Assembly (NCBI GenBank): GCA_003445035.1
Contig: DLVV01000283.1
Coordinates: forward strand, 8,462 to 21,950
Direction of reading: 5' to 3'
Source: Planctomycetaceae bacterium
Lineage (GTDB): Bacteria > Planctomycetota > Planctomycetia > Planctomycetales > Planctomycetaceae
DNA length: 13,489 nucleotides
Shown here: piece by piece, positions 1 to 7,492 of the stretch
Layout: the number at the start of each line of letters is the position of its first letter
How positions within the stretch are numbered: position 1 is the first letter of the stretch
Position numbers and translations under genes: made by a program
Notes under the pieces: model-generated
Told to the model about the DNA's origin: nothing
Databases searched by the model: none
What the model saw: only the letters and a program-made list of their open reading frames with translations

Positions 1-123
1 GGCCTTCTTTTTCGCCCGGGTCTTGGACCCCTTGGACGTCTTCTTCTTGCCACCGCTGAAGATCTGGTCCCAGCCTTCGCGGAAATTGTCGTTGGAGCCG
101 GTATGGACTGTGTAGCCCGTCAT
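1..123 (-). CDS. Small Lys-rich conserved protein, N-terminal part (runs off left edge)
   Basis: Reading the minus strand from an ATG at 123-121 gives 41 open codons to the window edge, starting MTGYTVHTGSNDNFREGWDQ and then IFSGG followed by a tail dominated by Lys, with some Ser, Thr, Gly and Arg. The compact start (a YTVHTGS block, then F..GWD.IF) followed by a basic tail resembles very small proteins I recall as widespread in planctomycetes and usually annotated as hypothetical. I cannot verify that from memory alone. The tail would suit nucleic-acid binding, but no domain is recognisable and function is unknown. The Shine-Dalgarno sequence is weak. A possible promoter lies about 70 bases upstream (193-220). 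The gene is divergent from the DUF1501 gene and its 3' end is outside the window. Confidence 0.6.
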   Translation of the reverse strand, partial: MTGYTVHTGSNDNFREGWDQIFSGGKKKTSKGSKTRAKKKA

Positions 124-192
124 AATGTCGTTGCCGTCTGTGTGCCGAAAATAAAGATCGGGGGCTGCCTGCCGCCACCCGCGTCCGGCTCT

Positions 193-220
193 ATTCTTGG
201 AATGGTCCGACAGGGGTCAA
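193..220 (-). promoter_or_regulatory. Possible sigma-70-type promoter for the small basic protein
   Basis: On the minus strand TTGACC (220-215) is followed after 16 bases by AAGAAT (198-193). The first differs from the TTGACA consensus at one base and the second matches TATAAT at four of six. Transcription would begin near 186, giving a leader of about 60 bases before the ATG at 123. The rest of the 164-bp divergent gap (124-287) holds no other signal I can support. This is a motif match only. Confidence 0.3.
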
Positions 221-287
221 GGCCGGTCGGACGGTTTCCCGGGAGCCGAAAAGGTCGATTTGTCATCAATGGCAGGAATTTGATAGG

Positions 288-1739
288 ATGGGAGCCATGA
301 GTGGAATGGTTCGTTCACCGATTTCTCATCCCCATCTCTCGCGGCGGCAGTGGCTGCAGGCGGGTTCGATTGGGTTGATGGGCCTGACGCAAGCCGACGT
401 CCAGGCGGCTCGTGATCAGAATCGTCGGGCTCCGGTCAAGTCGGTGATCTACCTGTTCCTCTCCGGAGGCCTGGGACAGCACGACAGCTTCGACATGAAG
501 CCCGACGCTCCGGACAACATCCGCGGTGAGTTCGATCCGATTTCGACCCGGACTCCCGGGTTGCAGATCTGTGAGCACCTGCCGCGGCTGGCCGACTGCA
601 GCGACAAGTGGGCGGTGGTTCGTTCCCTGTCGCATTCGACCAACGGCCACTCGCTGGGTCATCACATCATGCTGACCGGGCGGAGCGATACCCCTCGAGG
701 CTTTTCGGGCAACAAGCCCCAGGCCACCGATCACCCGTCGATTGTCTCGCAGGTCGGTTACCTGCTGCGGGACCGTAGCAAGTTGCCCGGAGCCGCGGTG
801 ATTCCCGACATGATCACTCACGCCAGTGGCCGGATTATTCCCGGCCAGTTTGGCGGCGTGATGGGGGAACGCCACGATCCCTGGATCATCAATGCGGCTC
901 CGCAATGCCGGATGTTCGGTGCCTGTCCGAACTGCTTTGATCATCAGCGGCGGCCGGTGCAGCACGTGGGCAGTACCGAGTTCCAGCCACCGAACCTGGC
1001 GTTGGCCGAAGGCGTGACGCAGAGGCGGCTTGATGACCGCACCCGCCTGTTGGGAATCGTCGAACGTCAGCAGAGTCATCTCGACCAGCTCGCTTCGGTC
1101 ACCGATCTCGACCGGTACCGTGACAGTGCCATTTCCCTGCTGTCCTCCAGTGGGGTCAGGAAGGCGTTTGACCTCACGACCGAGCCCGACCCGGTCCGGT
1201 CGCTCTACGGTCGCAATCTCTTCGGTTCCTCCTGTTTGCTGGCACGTCGACTTGTCGAGTGCGGGGTGGGGCTGGTGCAGGTGAACATGGGCCGCAACGA
1301 GACCTGGGACACGCACGGCAACGCTTTTCCTCACCTGAAGAACAACCTGCTGCCACCGATGGACCAGGCCGTAGCCGGATTGGTCTCCGATCTTGACGAT
1401 CGGGGCCTGCTGGATTCGACGATGATCGTGATGGCCGGTGAATTCGGTCGGACACCAAAGGTCTTCGGCCTGCCGCAGCACTACGAGTTGCCCGGACGCG
1501 ACCACTGGGGTGCGGTGCAGAGCGTGTTCTTTGCTGGCGGAGGCGTTCGGGGTGGCACGGTGATTGGTGCCAGTGACAAGATCGGCGGACACCCGAAGGA
1601 ATCCAAGCAGACGCCGGAAACGATGGCGGCAACCATCTACGACGTGCTGGGCATTCCGCACACGGGGGCCTGGTACGACTCCGAGGACCGGCCGCACCAC
1701 GTCTACCAGGACGAGCCGATTCCCGGACTGCTGGCCTAG
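288..1739 (+). CDS. DUF1501 family protein with Tat-type signal peptide
   Basis: This is a 483-residue protein, the usual length for DUF1501, a family with an alkaline-phosphatase/sulfatase-like fold that is greatly expanded in planctomycetes and of mostly unknown function. The N-terminus has a twin-arginine leader (SRRQWLQAGSIGL, residues 18-30), so export in folded form is likely. Family landmarks are clear: LSGGLGQHDSFDMKPDAP (58-75), IRGEF followed by a conserved STRTPG stretch, ICEHLPRLA, WDTHGNAF, MAGEFGRTPK and GRDHW. Starts at 288, 297 and 306 are all possible. AGGA motifs sit 10 bases before 288 and 8 bases before 297. An unusual cysteine group (C-x5-C-x2-C) lies around residues 206-215. 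The gene stands alone in its direction, with no DUF1549/DUF1553 cytochrome partner beside it as is common elsewhere. Its stop codon overlaps that of nadC. Confidence 0.93.
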   Translation: MGAMSGMVRSPISHPHLSRRQWLQAGSIGLMGLTQADVQAARDQNRRAPVKSVIYLFLSGGLGQHDSFDMKPDAPDNIRGEFDPISTRTPGLQICEHLPRLADCSDKWAVVRSLSHSTNGHSLGHHIMLTGRSDTPRGFSGNKPQATDHPSIVSQVGYLLRDRSKLPGAAVIPDMITHASGRIIPGQFGGVMGERHDPWIINAAPQCRMFGACPNCFDHQRRPVQHVGSTEFQPPNLALAEGVTQRRLDDRTRLLGIVERQQSHLDQLASVTDLDRYRDSAISLLSSSGVRKAFDLTTEPDPVRSLYGRNLFGSSCLLARRLVECGVGLVQVNMGRNETWDTHGNAFPHLKNNLLPPMDQAVAGLVSDLDDRGLLDSTMIVMAGEFGRTPKVFGLPQHYELPGRDHWGAVQSVFFAGGGVRGGTVIGASDKIGGHPKESKQTPETMAATIYDVLGIPHTGAWYDSEDRPHHVYQDEPIPGLLA

Positions 1740-2665
1740 GGGCGGTCGCCGGGTCCGGCGACCCAGTCAAAGCCCACGTCCCAGTTGGGGACCGAGTGTG
1801 TCAGTGCCCCCATGCTGATGCGGTCGACTCCGGTGGCGGCGACCTCGGCGAGTGATTCCAGCGTGATGCCCCCGGAGGCCTCCAGCAGAACGCCGGGAGA
1901 CCGCTCGTCGCGAATCGTCACGGCCCGCGCCAGTTCCCCGGGTGGCATGTTGTCCAGTAGCACCATGTCGGGGGCGGCCCGGAGTGCATCGGTCAGTTGT
2001 TCGATCGTATCGACTTCGACCTGCACGGGCAGGTTTTCGGGGACCGCGTCCCGTGCGGCGGTGACCGCCGAGGCGACGGCGAGCGGATCGCCTCGGCCGG
2101 CCAGGTGGTTGTCCTTGATCAGCACACCGTCGAACAGGCCCATGCGGTGGTTGGTTCCACCGCCACAGGCGACGGCGTACTTGGCCAGCCGCCGCCAGCC
2201 AGGCAGTGTCTTGCGGGTGTCGAGCACCCGGGAGTTGGTGCCGGCGACGACGGCAACGTGGGCCGCCACCTGCGTGGCGATCCCCGAGAGGTGGCCGAGG
2301 AAGTTCAGTGCCGTTCGCTCTCCGGCCAGAAGGCTGCGGACCGGTCCGGCCAGAGTGGCCAGGCAACTGGGCTCCCCGATCCGTTGTCCATCTTGGGCGG
2401 AGGTCGTGATGGTGACCCGGTCGTCGAGAGTCTCAAAAAGCTGTGTCACCACCGGCAGGCCGCAAACGGTGCCGTCGACCCGGTTGCGAATCTCGACCTG
2501 GCCCATCGCCTGCTGGTCGATGAGTGCGTCACCGGTCCGGTCTCCCTCATCACCGAGATCTTCGGCCAGGGCCAGCCGGATCAGCTCGGCGGCGGCGGCG
2601 GCTTCGACCGAAGTGAATTCGGGCGGGGCTGCGGGCAATTCGGGAGGCGGTTCCATCGCGAACAT
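1736..2665 (-). CDS. nadC: Nicotinate-nucleotide pyrophosphorylase (quinolinate phosphoribosyltransferase)
   Basis: The protein (309 residues, slightly longer than the usual ~280-300) makes nicotinate mononucleotide, CO2 and pyrophosphate from quinolinate and phosphoribosyl pyrophosphate, the step joining de novo quinolinate synthesis to NAD formation in the cytoplasm. Type II PRTase landmarks are in order: ERTALN (116-121), DTRKT.PG.R (149-158), KYAV (162-165), GGGTNHR.GL.D (168-179), IKDNH (183-187), EVD (217-219), LLDN (236-239) and EASGGI (262-267). These include the basic and acidic residues that bind quinolinate and phosphate. The start at 2665 is favoured because AAGGTGG lies 5 bases upstream; an internal ATG three codons on is less well placed. 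The first ~20 residues are Pro/Ala-rich and look like an extension. No nadA or nadB is in view. Confidence 0.95.
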   Translation of the reverse strand: MFAMEPPPELPAAPPEFTSVEAAAAAELIRLALAEDLGDEGDRTGDALIDQQAMGQVEIRNRVDGTVCGLPVVTQLFETLDDRVTITTSAQDGQRIGEPSCLATLAGPVRSLLAGERTALNFLGHLSGIATQVAAHVAVVAGTNSRVLDTRKTLPGWRRLAKYAVACGGGTNHRMGLFDGVLIKDNHLAGRGDPLAVASAVTAARDAVPENLPVQVEVDTIEQLTDALRAAPDMVLLDNMPPGELARAVTIRDERSPGVLLEASGGITLESLAEVAATGVDRISMGALTHSVPNWDVGFDWVAGPGDRP

Positions 2666-2669
2666 TCAA

Positions 2670-2690
2670 GCCACCTTGTCGCGGGGTGGC
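2670..2690 (-). promoter_or_regulatory. Inverted repeat covering the nadC Shine-Dalgarno
   Basis: On the minus strand GCCACC (2690-2685) and GGTGGC (2675-2670) are perfect 6-bp complements separated by 9 bases. The second arm overlaps the AAGGTGG ribosome-binding site, which ends 5 bases before the nadC ATG. In RNA this GC-rich hairpin would hide the site. As DNA it could equally be an operator shared with the divergent ald gene in this 73-bp gap. The structure is seen in the sequence; a regulatory role is inference. Confidence 0.3.
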
Positions 2691-2738
2691 AACTGGTGTT
2701 TGATGGCCAAAAGGTCAGTGGGAGGAGGGAGGATCGTC

Positions 2739-3854
2739 ATGATCGTGGGCGTGCCGCGAGAGATCAAGCAGGACGAATACCGTGTGGCGATGCTGCCGGT
2801 GGGAGTCGAGGAGTTGGCGCAGGGTGGTCACCGGGTGCTGGTCGAGACGGGAGCCGGGCAGGGCAGCGGAATTCCCGACGACGAGTACCTGGCGTGCGGG
2901 GCCGAGATTGTCGAGTCGGCCGAGCAGGTCTGGGCCGAGGCGGGGATGGTGATCAAGGTCAAGGAGCCGCAGCCTCCGGAGATCGTTCAGTTGCGACCCG
3001 GCCAGTTGTTGATGACGTATTTTCACTTTGCGGCTGACGAGTCGTTGACCCGGGGGGTGATCGATTCGGGAGTGACCGCCATCGCCTACGAGACGTTGCG
3101 GGGACGGCTGGGAGATCTGCCGTGCCTGACACCGATGAGCGAGGTGGCGGGCCGAATGAGCATCCAGCAGGGGGCGAAGTACCTGGAACGTCCCCAGGAG
3201 GGGCGGGGGATCCTGCTGGGCGGAGTCCCCGGTGTGCCACCGGCTCACATCGCGATCCTCGGTGGTGGCGTGGTTGGCAAGAACGCCGCCCAGATTGCTG
3301 CCGGATTCCAGGCCGACGTCACGATCCTGGACATCAACGTGGACCAGTTGCGGTACCTGGAGGACATCATGCCGGCCAACGTCAACACGACGTTTTCCGA
3401 TCGGCACACCATCCGCGAGCAACTGGCGATGGCCGACCTGGTGATCGGGGCGGTGTTGATCGCGGGGGCCCGGGCTCCCCGGCTTGTCAGCGCCGACGAC
3501 CTGGGCCGGATGAAGCCCGGGGCGGTGATCATTGACGTGGCGATTGACCAGGGAGGCTGCGTGGAAACGGCTCGACCGACGACCCACTCGGAACCGACCT
3601 ACATCGAGGGGGGGATTGTGCATTACTGCGTGACCAACATGCCCGGAGCGGTCGGACGGACCAGCACCTACGCGCTGTGCAACGTGACCTTCCCCTACAT
3701 CCAGCGGATTGTCTCGGACGGCCTGGCCAAGGCCGCCGCCACTGACAAGGGCCTGGCCGAGGCGGTCAACGTGCACGCAGGGAAGGTGACCAACCAGGCG
3801 GTGGCCGAGTCGTTCGGGATGCCGTGCGAAGAATTCTCACCACGGATGGGTTGA
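2739..3854 (+). CDS. ald: Alanine dehydrogenase
   Basis: The 371-residue product matches the standard length of NAD-dependent L-alanine dehydrogenase, which interconverts L-alanine and pyruvate plus ammonia in the cytoplasm. It starts with the family signature MIVGVPREIK.DE.RVA. Key residues fall at the positions known from the Mycobacterium enzyme: Arg15 and Lys75 for pyruvate, His96 and Asp270 for catalysis, the GGGVVG dinucleotide loop at 175-180 and Asp198 for the NAD ribose. I chose the ATG at 2739 because a strong purine-rich ribosome-binding site (GGAGGAGGGAGG, 2721-2732) ends 6 bases upstream; an in-frame ATG at 2703 would bury that site and add 12 atypical residues. It is divergent from nadC and lies 34 bp before the YfhO-like gene, so it may be the first gene of a three-gene plus-strand unit. 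Confidence 0.97.
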   Translation: MIVGVPREIKQDEYRVAMLPVGVEELAQGGHRVLVETGAGQGSGIPDDEYLACGAEIVESAEQVWAEAGMVIKVKEPQPPEIVQLRPGQLLMTYFHFAADESLTRGVIDSGVTAIAYETLRGRLGDLPCLTPMSEVAGRMSIQQGAKYLERPQEGRGILLGGVPGVPPAHIAILGGGVVGKNAAQIAAGFQADVTILDINVDQLRYLEDIMPANVNTTFSDRHTIREQLAMADLVIGAVLIAGARAPRLVSADDLGRMKPGAVIIDVAIDQGGCVETARPTTHSEPTYIEGGIVHYCVTNMPGAVGRTSTYALCNVTFPYIQRIVSDGLAKAAATDKGLAEAVNVHAGKVTNQAVAESFGMPCEEFSPRMG

Positions 3855-3888
3855 TGGTGCTCGGGTCGGCCCGCGGGAGAATGCAGCT

Positions 3889-6357
3889 GTGAAGTCGCGT
3901 CGCAACTGGCTGGTGGCGATGGTCCCGCTGGGGTTGTGGCTGGCATTGTTCGGTCGTTACCTGTTTGCGGCCGACGGTGTGGCTCCGGCAGAACGGGATG
4001 GCGATTTCTACCTGTTCGCCTACCCATTGGCCGACGTGGCTTTCGAGATGCTGGGCCGGGGGACGATTCCCCATTGGAATCCCTACACCGATTGCGGTGT
4101 ACCCCTGTTGGTCAGCGTACAACAGGGAGTGTTGTATCCGCCCAACTGGATTCACCTGCTGGTCTCGACCGAGCGGGCCTTCTGCCTGTTGATCGTCGCT
4201 CACACGTTGCTGGCGGGCGTAGGGACGTGGTTGTACTGCCGTGGCCGGGAGTGTTCCTCCGAAGCCTCTGCTGTGGCGGCGATGGTGTTCATCGGTGGCG
4301 GAACCGGGTTGGTGCACTTCCACGAGGGTCAGGCGATGATCGTCCACGCGATCGCCTGGTGGCCGTGGATCTTGTGGCAGTTGGATCGGCTGGCACGTCG
4401 TCGGAGTGTCGGAGGTCTGGCTGGCCTGGCCGGCCTGCTGGCCCTGCAGTTCCTGGCGGGGTGTCCCATCTTCACCCTGGTGATGGCGTGGATGATCCCG
4501 ATCTACCTGCTGGTATTTTCGATGGACTGGTCGGATCGCTTTTCACGGGCCAACCTGGGCCGCCTGGCCGGAGCCGTCGCATCGGCGTTGCTGGCCCTGG
4601 GTCTGGTGATGGCGGTGTTGTGGCCGTCGATCGAGTTCATGGAGCAGGCTCACCGCGGCGAACTGTCTTTGGAGGTGGCCGAAACGCACTCGATTCCGGC
4701 GGCACACTGGGGGCGGGCGATCGTGCCCGGCCTGATGGGTGATCCTCTCAAGGGAACCTACTGGGGCGATCTGCAGAACTGGAACGCGATGTTCCACAGC
4801 GGCGTGGTCGCCCTGGTGCTGGCCGCCTGCGGGGTGTTCAGTCGCCACCGGAAGGAAGCAGTGTGGTGGGCAGTCATCACGCTGGGCCTGGCCTCGTATT
4901 GCCTGGGAGGCGTGGTCTATACGGTTTGCTATCTCTACGTGCCCGGCTTCAACCTGTTCCGCCGCCCGATCGTCCTGCGGCTGTTCCTGCTGTTCGCCGT
5001 GGCCGTGATGGCGGCCCTGGGCTGCGATGCGGTGCAGGGAGCTTCGAGACGCCGTGGCGGTTCCCGGGTGATGGTCGTCGCTTCGGGACTGGGCCTGGCT
5101 GGCCTGGTCTACGGGGTTGCCGGTTGGATGGGACAGATCGAACCTCCCGACTGGTGGCTGAGCCTGGTGAGGGCTTCGGATGGGGCCGGCGAATTGGTCG
5201 CTCGCGTGGACCTGCAGTTGGAGCGGTTTGCGGAATTGTCTCGGGAGATGGTCCTGGCCGGTTCGACCGTGGTGGCTGTCGCGTTGGCCCTGGGATACTC
5301 GAGATGGCGGCGGCAACCGGCGGTCGGGGCGATGGGATTGCTGGTGGTGATGGCTGTCGAGTTGTTCGTGATGGGGTCACCGTGGCTGCAGTCCTCGGAG
5401 GTCGACGAGAAGGCCGCACCGTCGCATCGCGTGGCCGAGGCGCTGGCTGGGGCAACCGGGGACTTTCGCCTGGCCTGCCTGTGCGACGAGTCCTCGAGGC
5501 TCTTCAACCGGTTTGCGATCGATCGGTTTCACACTCTCGGCGGTGCCGAGGATCTGATTCCCGGCCGGTTCAGCAGTTTCCTGTTCGCAATTTCCGGGCA
5601 GCCCCCTTTTCTGCAGCACGTGTTTGCCTTCGGTCCCGACACACCCCGGCCGGTCAAGCGTCAGTTCTTCGACCTGTTGGGGGTCCGGTACTATGTCTGT
5701 CCCCGGGGGGCACATCGGACCTACGCCGTCGACCTGGCCGGTGACCGATTGGTCAAGGAGAGCGTGTTCACTTACCGGGACGAGGTCTACGACCTGTTCG
5801 AGAATGCATCGGCCCGGCAGCGGGTGGTGATCGTGCACGATTGGACCCAGGTCGATTCGCTGGAAAGTCTCGAGGAGCGGGCCGGGTCCGAGCGGAAGTT
5901 GCTGGTGGCGCTGGAAGAGAGGTTGCGGCCGTTGATCAAACAGGGATTTGAGGGAGGCACTTTCGTCGAGGAACGACTGCCGCGGCCGGACGTACTCGAG
6001 GACGGGCCAGGGGCGGATCGGGGTTCCGAGTCGGTGACGTTGGTCCAACGACAGGCCCATCGGGTCACGGTTCGTGTCAAGCTGGCTCGTGCCGGACTGG
6101 TCGTGTTCAGTGACACCTGGACGCCAGACTGGAAGGCGACCGTTGACGGCCAGGTTGAACGAGTGGTCCCGGCCAACATGTTCATGCGAGCGGTTCCCTG
6201 CCCGGCTGGGGAACACACGATCAGTGTCTACTACGAATCCGACAGTTTCCGTCGAGGATCATTCGTGTCCCTGGTTTCGTTGGCGTTGTGGCTGGTGCTG
6301 TTGCTGGTGGGTCCGTTGGCACGTCGACTGGCCGTTGTCCGGAGCCCACAGCCATGA
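3889..6357 (+). CDS. YfhO-family polytopic membrane protein (GT-C-like)
   Basis: This 822-residue protein has roughly a dozen hydrophobic segments (first at ~6-26, then dense from ~96 to 500), a soluble region of about 290 residues, and a last membrane helix near 790-812. The first extracytoplasmic loop carries an acidic DGDF stretch, then a PLADV..EML.RG.IPHWNPYTDCGVP run and LYPPNW, as in YfhO/GT-C proteins, where an early Asp is often catalytic. The end (WTPDWKATVDGQ, RAVPCPAGEHTISVYYES, then the final helix) is the typical YfhO C-terminus. Relatives are linked to cell-surface glycosylation, for example of teichoic acids in Gram-positive bacteria; the substrate here is unknown. The start is GTG with GGGAGA 8 bases upstream, because the nearby ATG at 3881 runs into a stop. 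The gene overlaps the following lipoprotein gene. Confidence 0.85.
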   Translation: MKSRRNWLVAMVPLGLWLALFGRYLFAADGVAPAERDGDFYLFAYPLADVAFEMLGRGTIPHWNPYTDCGVPLLVSVQQGVLYPPNWIHLLVSTERAFCLLIVAHTLLAGVGTWLYCRGRECSSEASAVAAMVFIGGGTGLVHFHEGQAMIVHAIAWWPWILWQLDRLARRRSVGGLAGLAGLLALQFLAGCPIFTLVMAWMIPIYLLVFSMDWSDRFSRANLGRLAGAVASALLALGLVMAVLWPSIEFMEQAHRGELSLEVAETHSIPAAHWGRAIVPGLMGDPLKGTYWGDLQNWNAMFHSGVVALVLAACGVFSRHRKEAVWWAVITLGLASYCLGGVVYTVCYLYVPGFNLFRRPIVLRLFLLFAVAVMAALGCDAVQGASRRRGGSRVMVVASGLGLAGLVYGVAGWMGQIEPPDWWLSLVRASDGAGELVARVDLQLERFAELSREMVLAGSTVVAVALALGYSRWRRQPAVGAMGLLVVMAVELFVMGSPWLQSSEVDEKAAPSHRVAEALAGATGDFRLACLCDESSRLFNRFAIDRFHTLGGAEDLIPGRFSSFLFAISGQPPFLQHVFAFGPDTPRPVKRQFFDLLGVRYYVCPRGAHRTYAVDLAGDRLVKESVFTYRDEVYDLFENASARQRVVIVHDWTQVDSLESLEERAGSERKLLVALEERLRPLIKQGFEGGTFVEERLPRPDVLEDGPGADRGSESVTLVQRQAHRVTVRVKLARAGLVVFSDTWTPDWKATVDGQVERVVPANMFMRAVPCPAGEHTISVYYESDSFRRGSFVSLVSLALWLVLLLVGPLARRLAVVRSPQP

Positions 6358-7454
6358 TGCGGACACTGCCGGGATCGCTGGAATCGGTGTCGCATCTGGT
6401 TGTCGTCACGGTCGTCGTCGCTGTTGGTGTCATTGGGTGTCGAGATGAAAGGGCCGTCCGTCCGCCCACATCGGGTTCGGCCGTGAAATCCGAACCGGTC
6501 GTCGGTGTTCGCCGGGCCTCGCCTCCCCGGCCTCTGTTGAAGGTGGCCAAGGATGACGGCAGTGGAGAGTTCGAGCTGCTCGAGCTGACGGCCGGTGACC
6601 TGCGGTTCGCCGCCTGGGACAACACCTATTCGCCCAACCGGCTCAGTGGTATCCACTCGCTGCTGAATCTCCGCGACGCTCCGGATTACGATGCGTTCCG
6701 CGTGGCGTTGAATTTCGAGCACGTCCTCAGCGGGCATCGAGGACCGAGGAACGACTTCAGCCCGCGACATGGGGCCTATCGCCTGAAACAGATCACCGGT
6801 ACGGGTGTCGAGTGGACTCGCCGGGCGGAGGACAGTCCGTGGAGGCTGGAGAGCACAATGGCGCTCAGCCCGGCTCCGCCCAACGCGATCGATTTCCGGT
6901 TCGCCTGTACGCCCGGTGATGCCGAATTGTTCGGGACGCACGGGTACGCGGTGTTGTTCTGGGCCAACTACATGAACCCGTTGACCGACATCGACATGCA
7001 CTTTCGGGGTGTCAGCGGCCCGGATGCCAAAGAAGAGTGGGTCTCGGTGGAAGCACCCCAGACGGATTACCTGCACCGTCACGGCGGCGTTTACCGCAGT
7101 CGCGATTCGAAGAGGTTGCCCATCGACGACAACCACAAGTCACCCTGGAGCGTGGTGAGCTATGACTATCCCCGGTTCACCAAGCCGTTTTTTTACGCCC
7201 GGGCCGATCAGGGGATGGTGTTGATCATGATGTTCGACCGGATGAGGGGGGAGGAGGACGAGATCCGGTTCGCGATGTACCGCTTCCAGGTCAAGCCGGA
7301 ATCACGCCGACCGGCATGGGACTTCCAGTACGTGATCCGGAGAGTGGAGTCCGGGCGGCGGTACGGATTTCGTGGCCGACTGGTCTGGAAGAAGTTCGAG
7401 AGTGCTGCCGATTGCCAGGCCGAGTACGAGCGTTGGGCGGCGACGGTTCAGTGA
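6354..7454 (+). CDS. Putative lipoprotein of unknown function, coupled to the YfhO-like gene
   Basis: The product has 366 residues. The N-terminus is a lipoprotein signal: a hydrophobic run (LVVVTVVVAVGVIG) ending in the lipobox V-I-G-C, with Cys29 as the expected lipidated residue, followed by a low-complexity Pro/Ser linker to about residue 60. The rest is soluble and probably beta-rich; I recognise no named domain. Noticeable blocks are a YAVLFWANYMNPLTDIDMHF stretch, an Asp/His-rich SYDYPRF region and the C-terminal RLVWKKFESAADCQAEYERW. The start at 6354 overlaps the upstream stop in ATGATG and has GGAG 9 bases before it, which favours translational coupling. A second ATG at 6357 is the alternative. 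Function is unknown, but the link to a YfhO-like protein hints at the cell surface. A degenerate copy of its 3' end lies at 9637-9726. Confidence 0.85.
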   Translation: MMRTLPGSLESVSHLVVVTVVVAVGVIGCRDERAVRPPTSGSAVKSEPVVGVRRASPPRPLLKVAKDDGSGEFELLELTAGDLRFAAWDNTYSPNRLSGIHSLLNLRDAPDYDAFRVALNFEHVLSGHRGPRNDFSPRHGAYRLKQITGTGVEWTRRAEDSPWRLESTMALSPAPPNAIDFRFACTPGDAELFGTHGYAVLFWANYMNPLTDIDMHFRGVSGPDAKEEWVSVEAPQTDYLHRHGGVYRSRDSKRLPIDDNHKSPWSVVSYDYPRFTKPFFYARADQGMVLIMMFDRMRGEEDEIRFAMYRFQVKPESRRPAWDFQYVIRRVESGRRYGFRGRLVWKKFESAADCQAEYERWAATVQ

Positions 7455-7492
7455 CAGATGCCGTGGCAAGTTGTTGAAACGAACGGGGCGGG

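Noticed and set aside
103..300. 65-residue plus-strand frame across the divergent gap
   Set aside because: It overlaps both the small basic protein and the DUF1501 start, has no domain, and no ribosome-binding site.
315..1700. 461-residue open frame on the minus strand across the DUF1501 gene
   Set aside because: It is a shadow in high-G+C sequence: the plus frame shows clear family motifs, while the minus product has no recognisable domain, and is Arg/His/Gln-rich.
1785..2738. Upstream in-frame extension of ald across nadC on the plus strand
   Set aside because: It is antisense to well-supported nadC, is low-complexity Ser/Arg/Ala, and ald has a strong ribosome-binding site at its own ATG (2739).
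2715..3776. 353-residue minus-strand frame opposite ald
   Set aside because: The ald frame is complete with all catalytic residues; the opposite product is a composition artefact.
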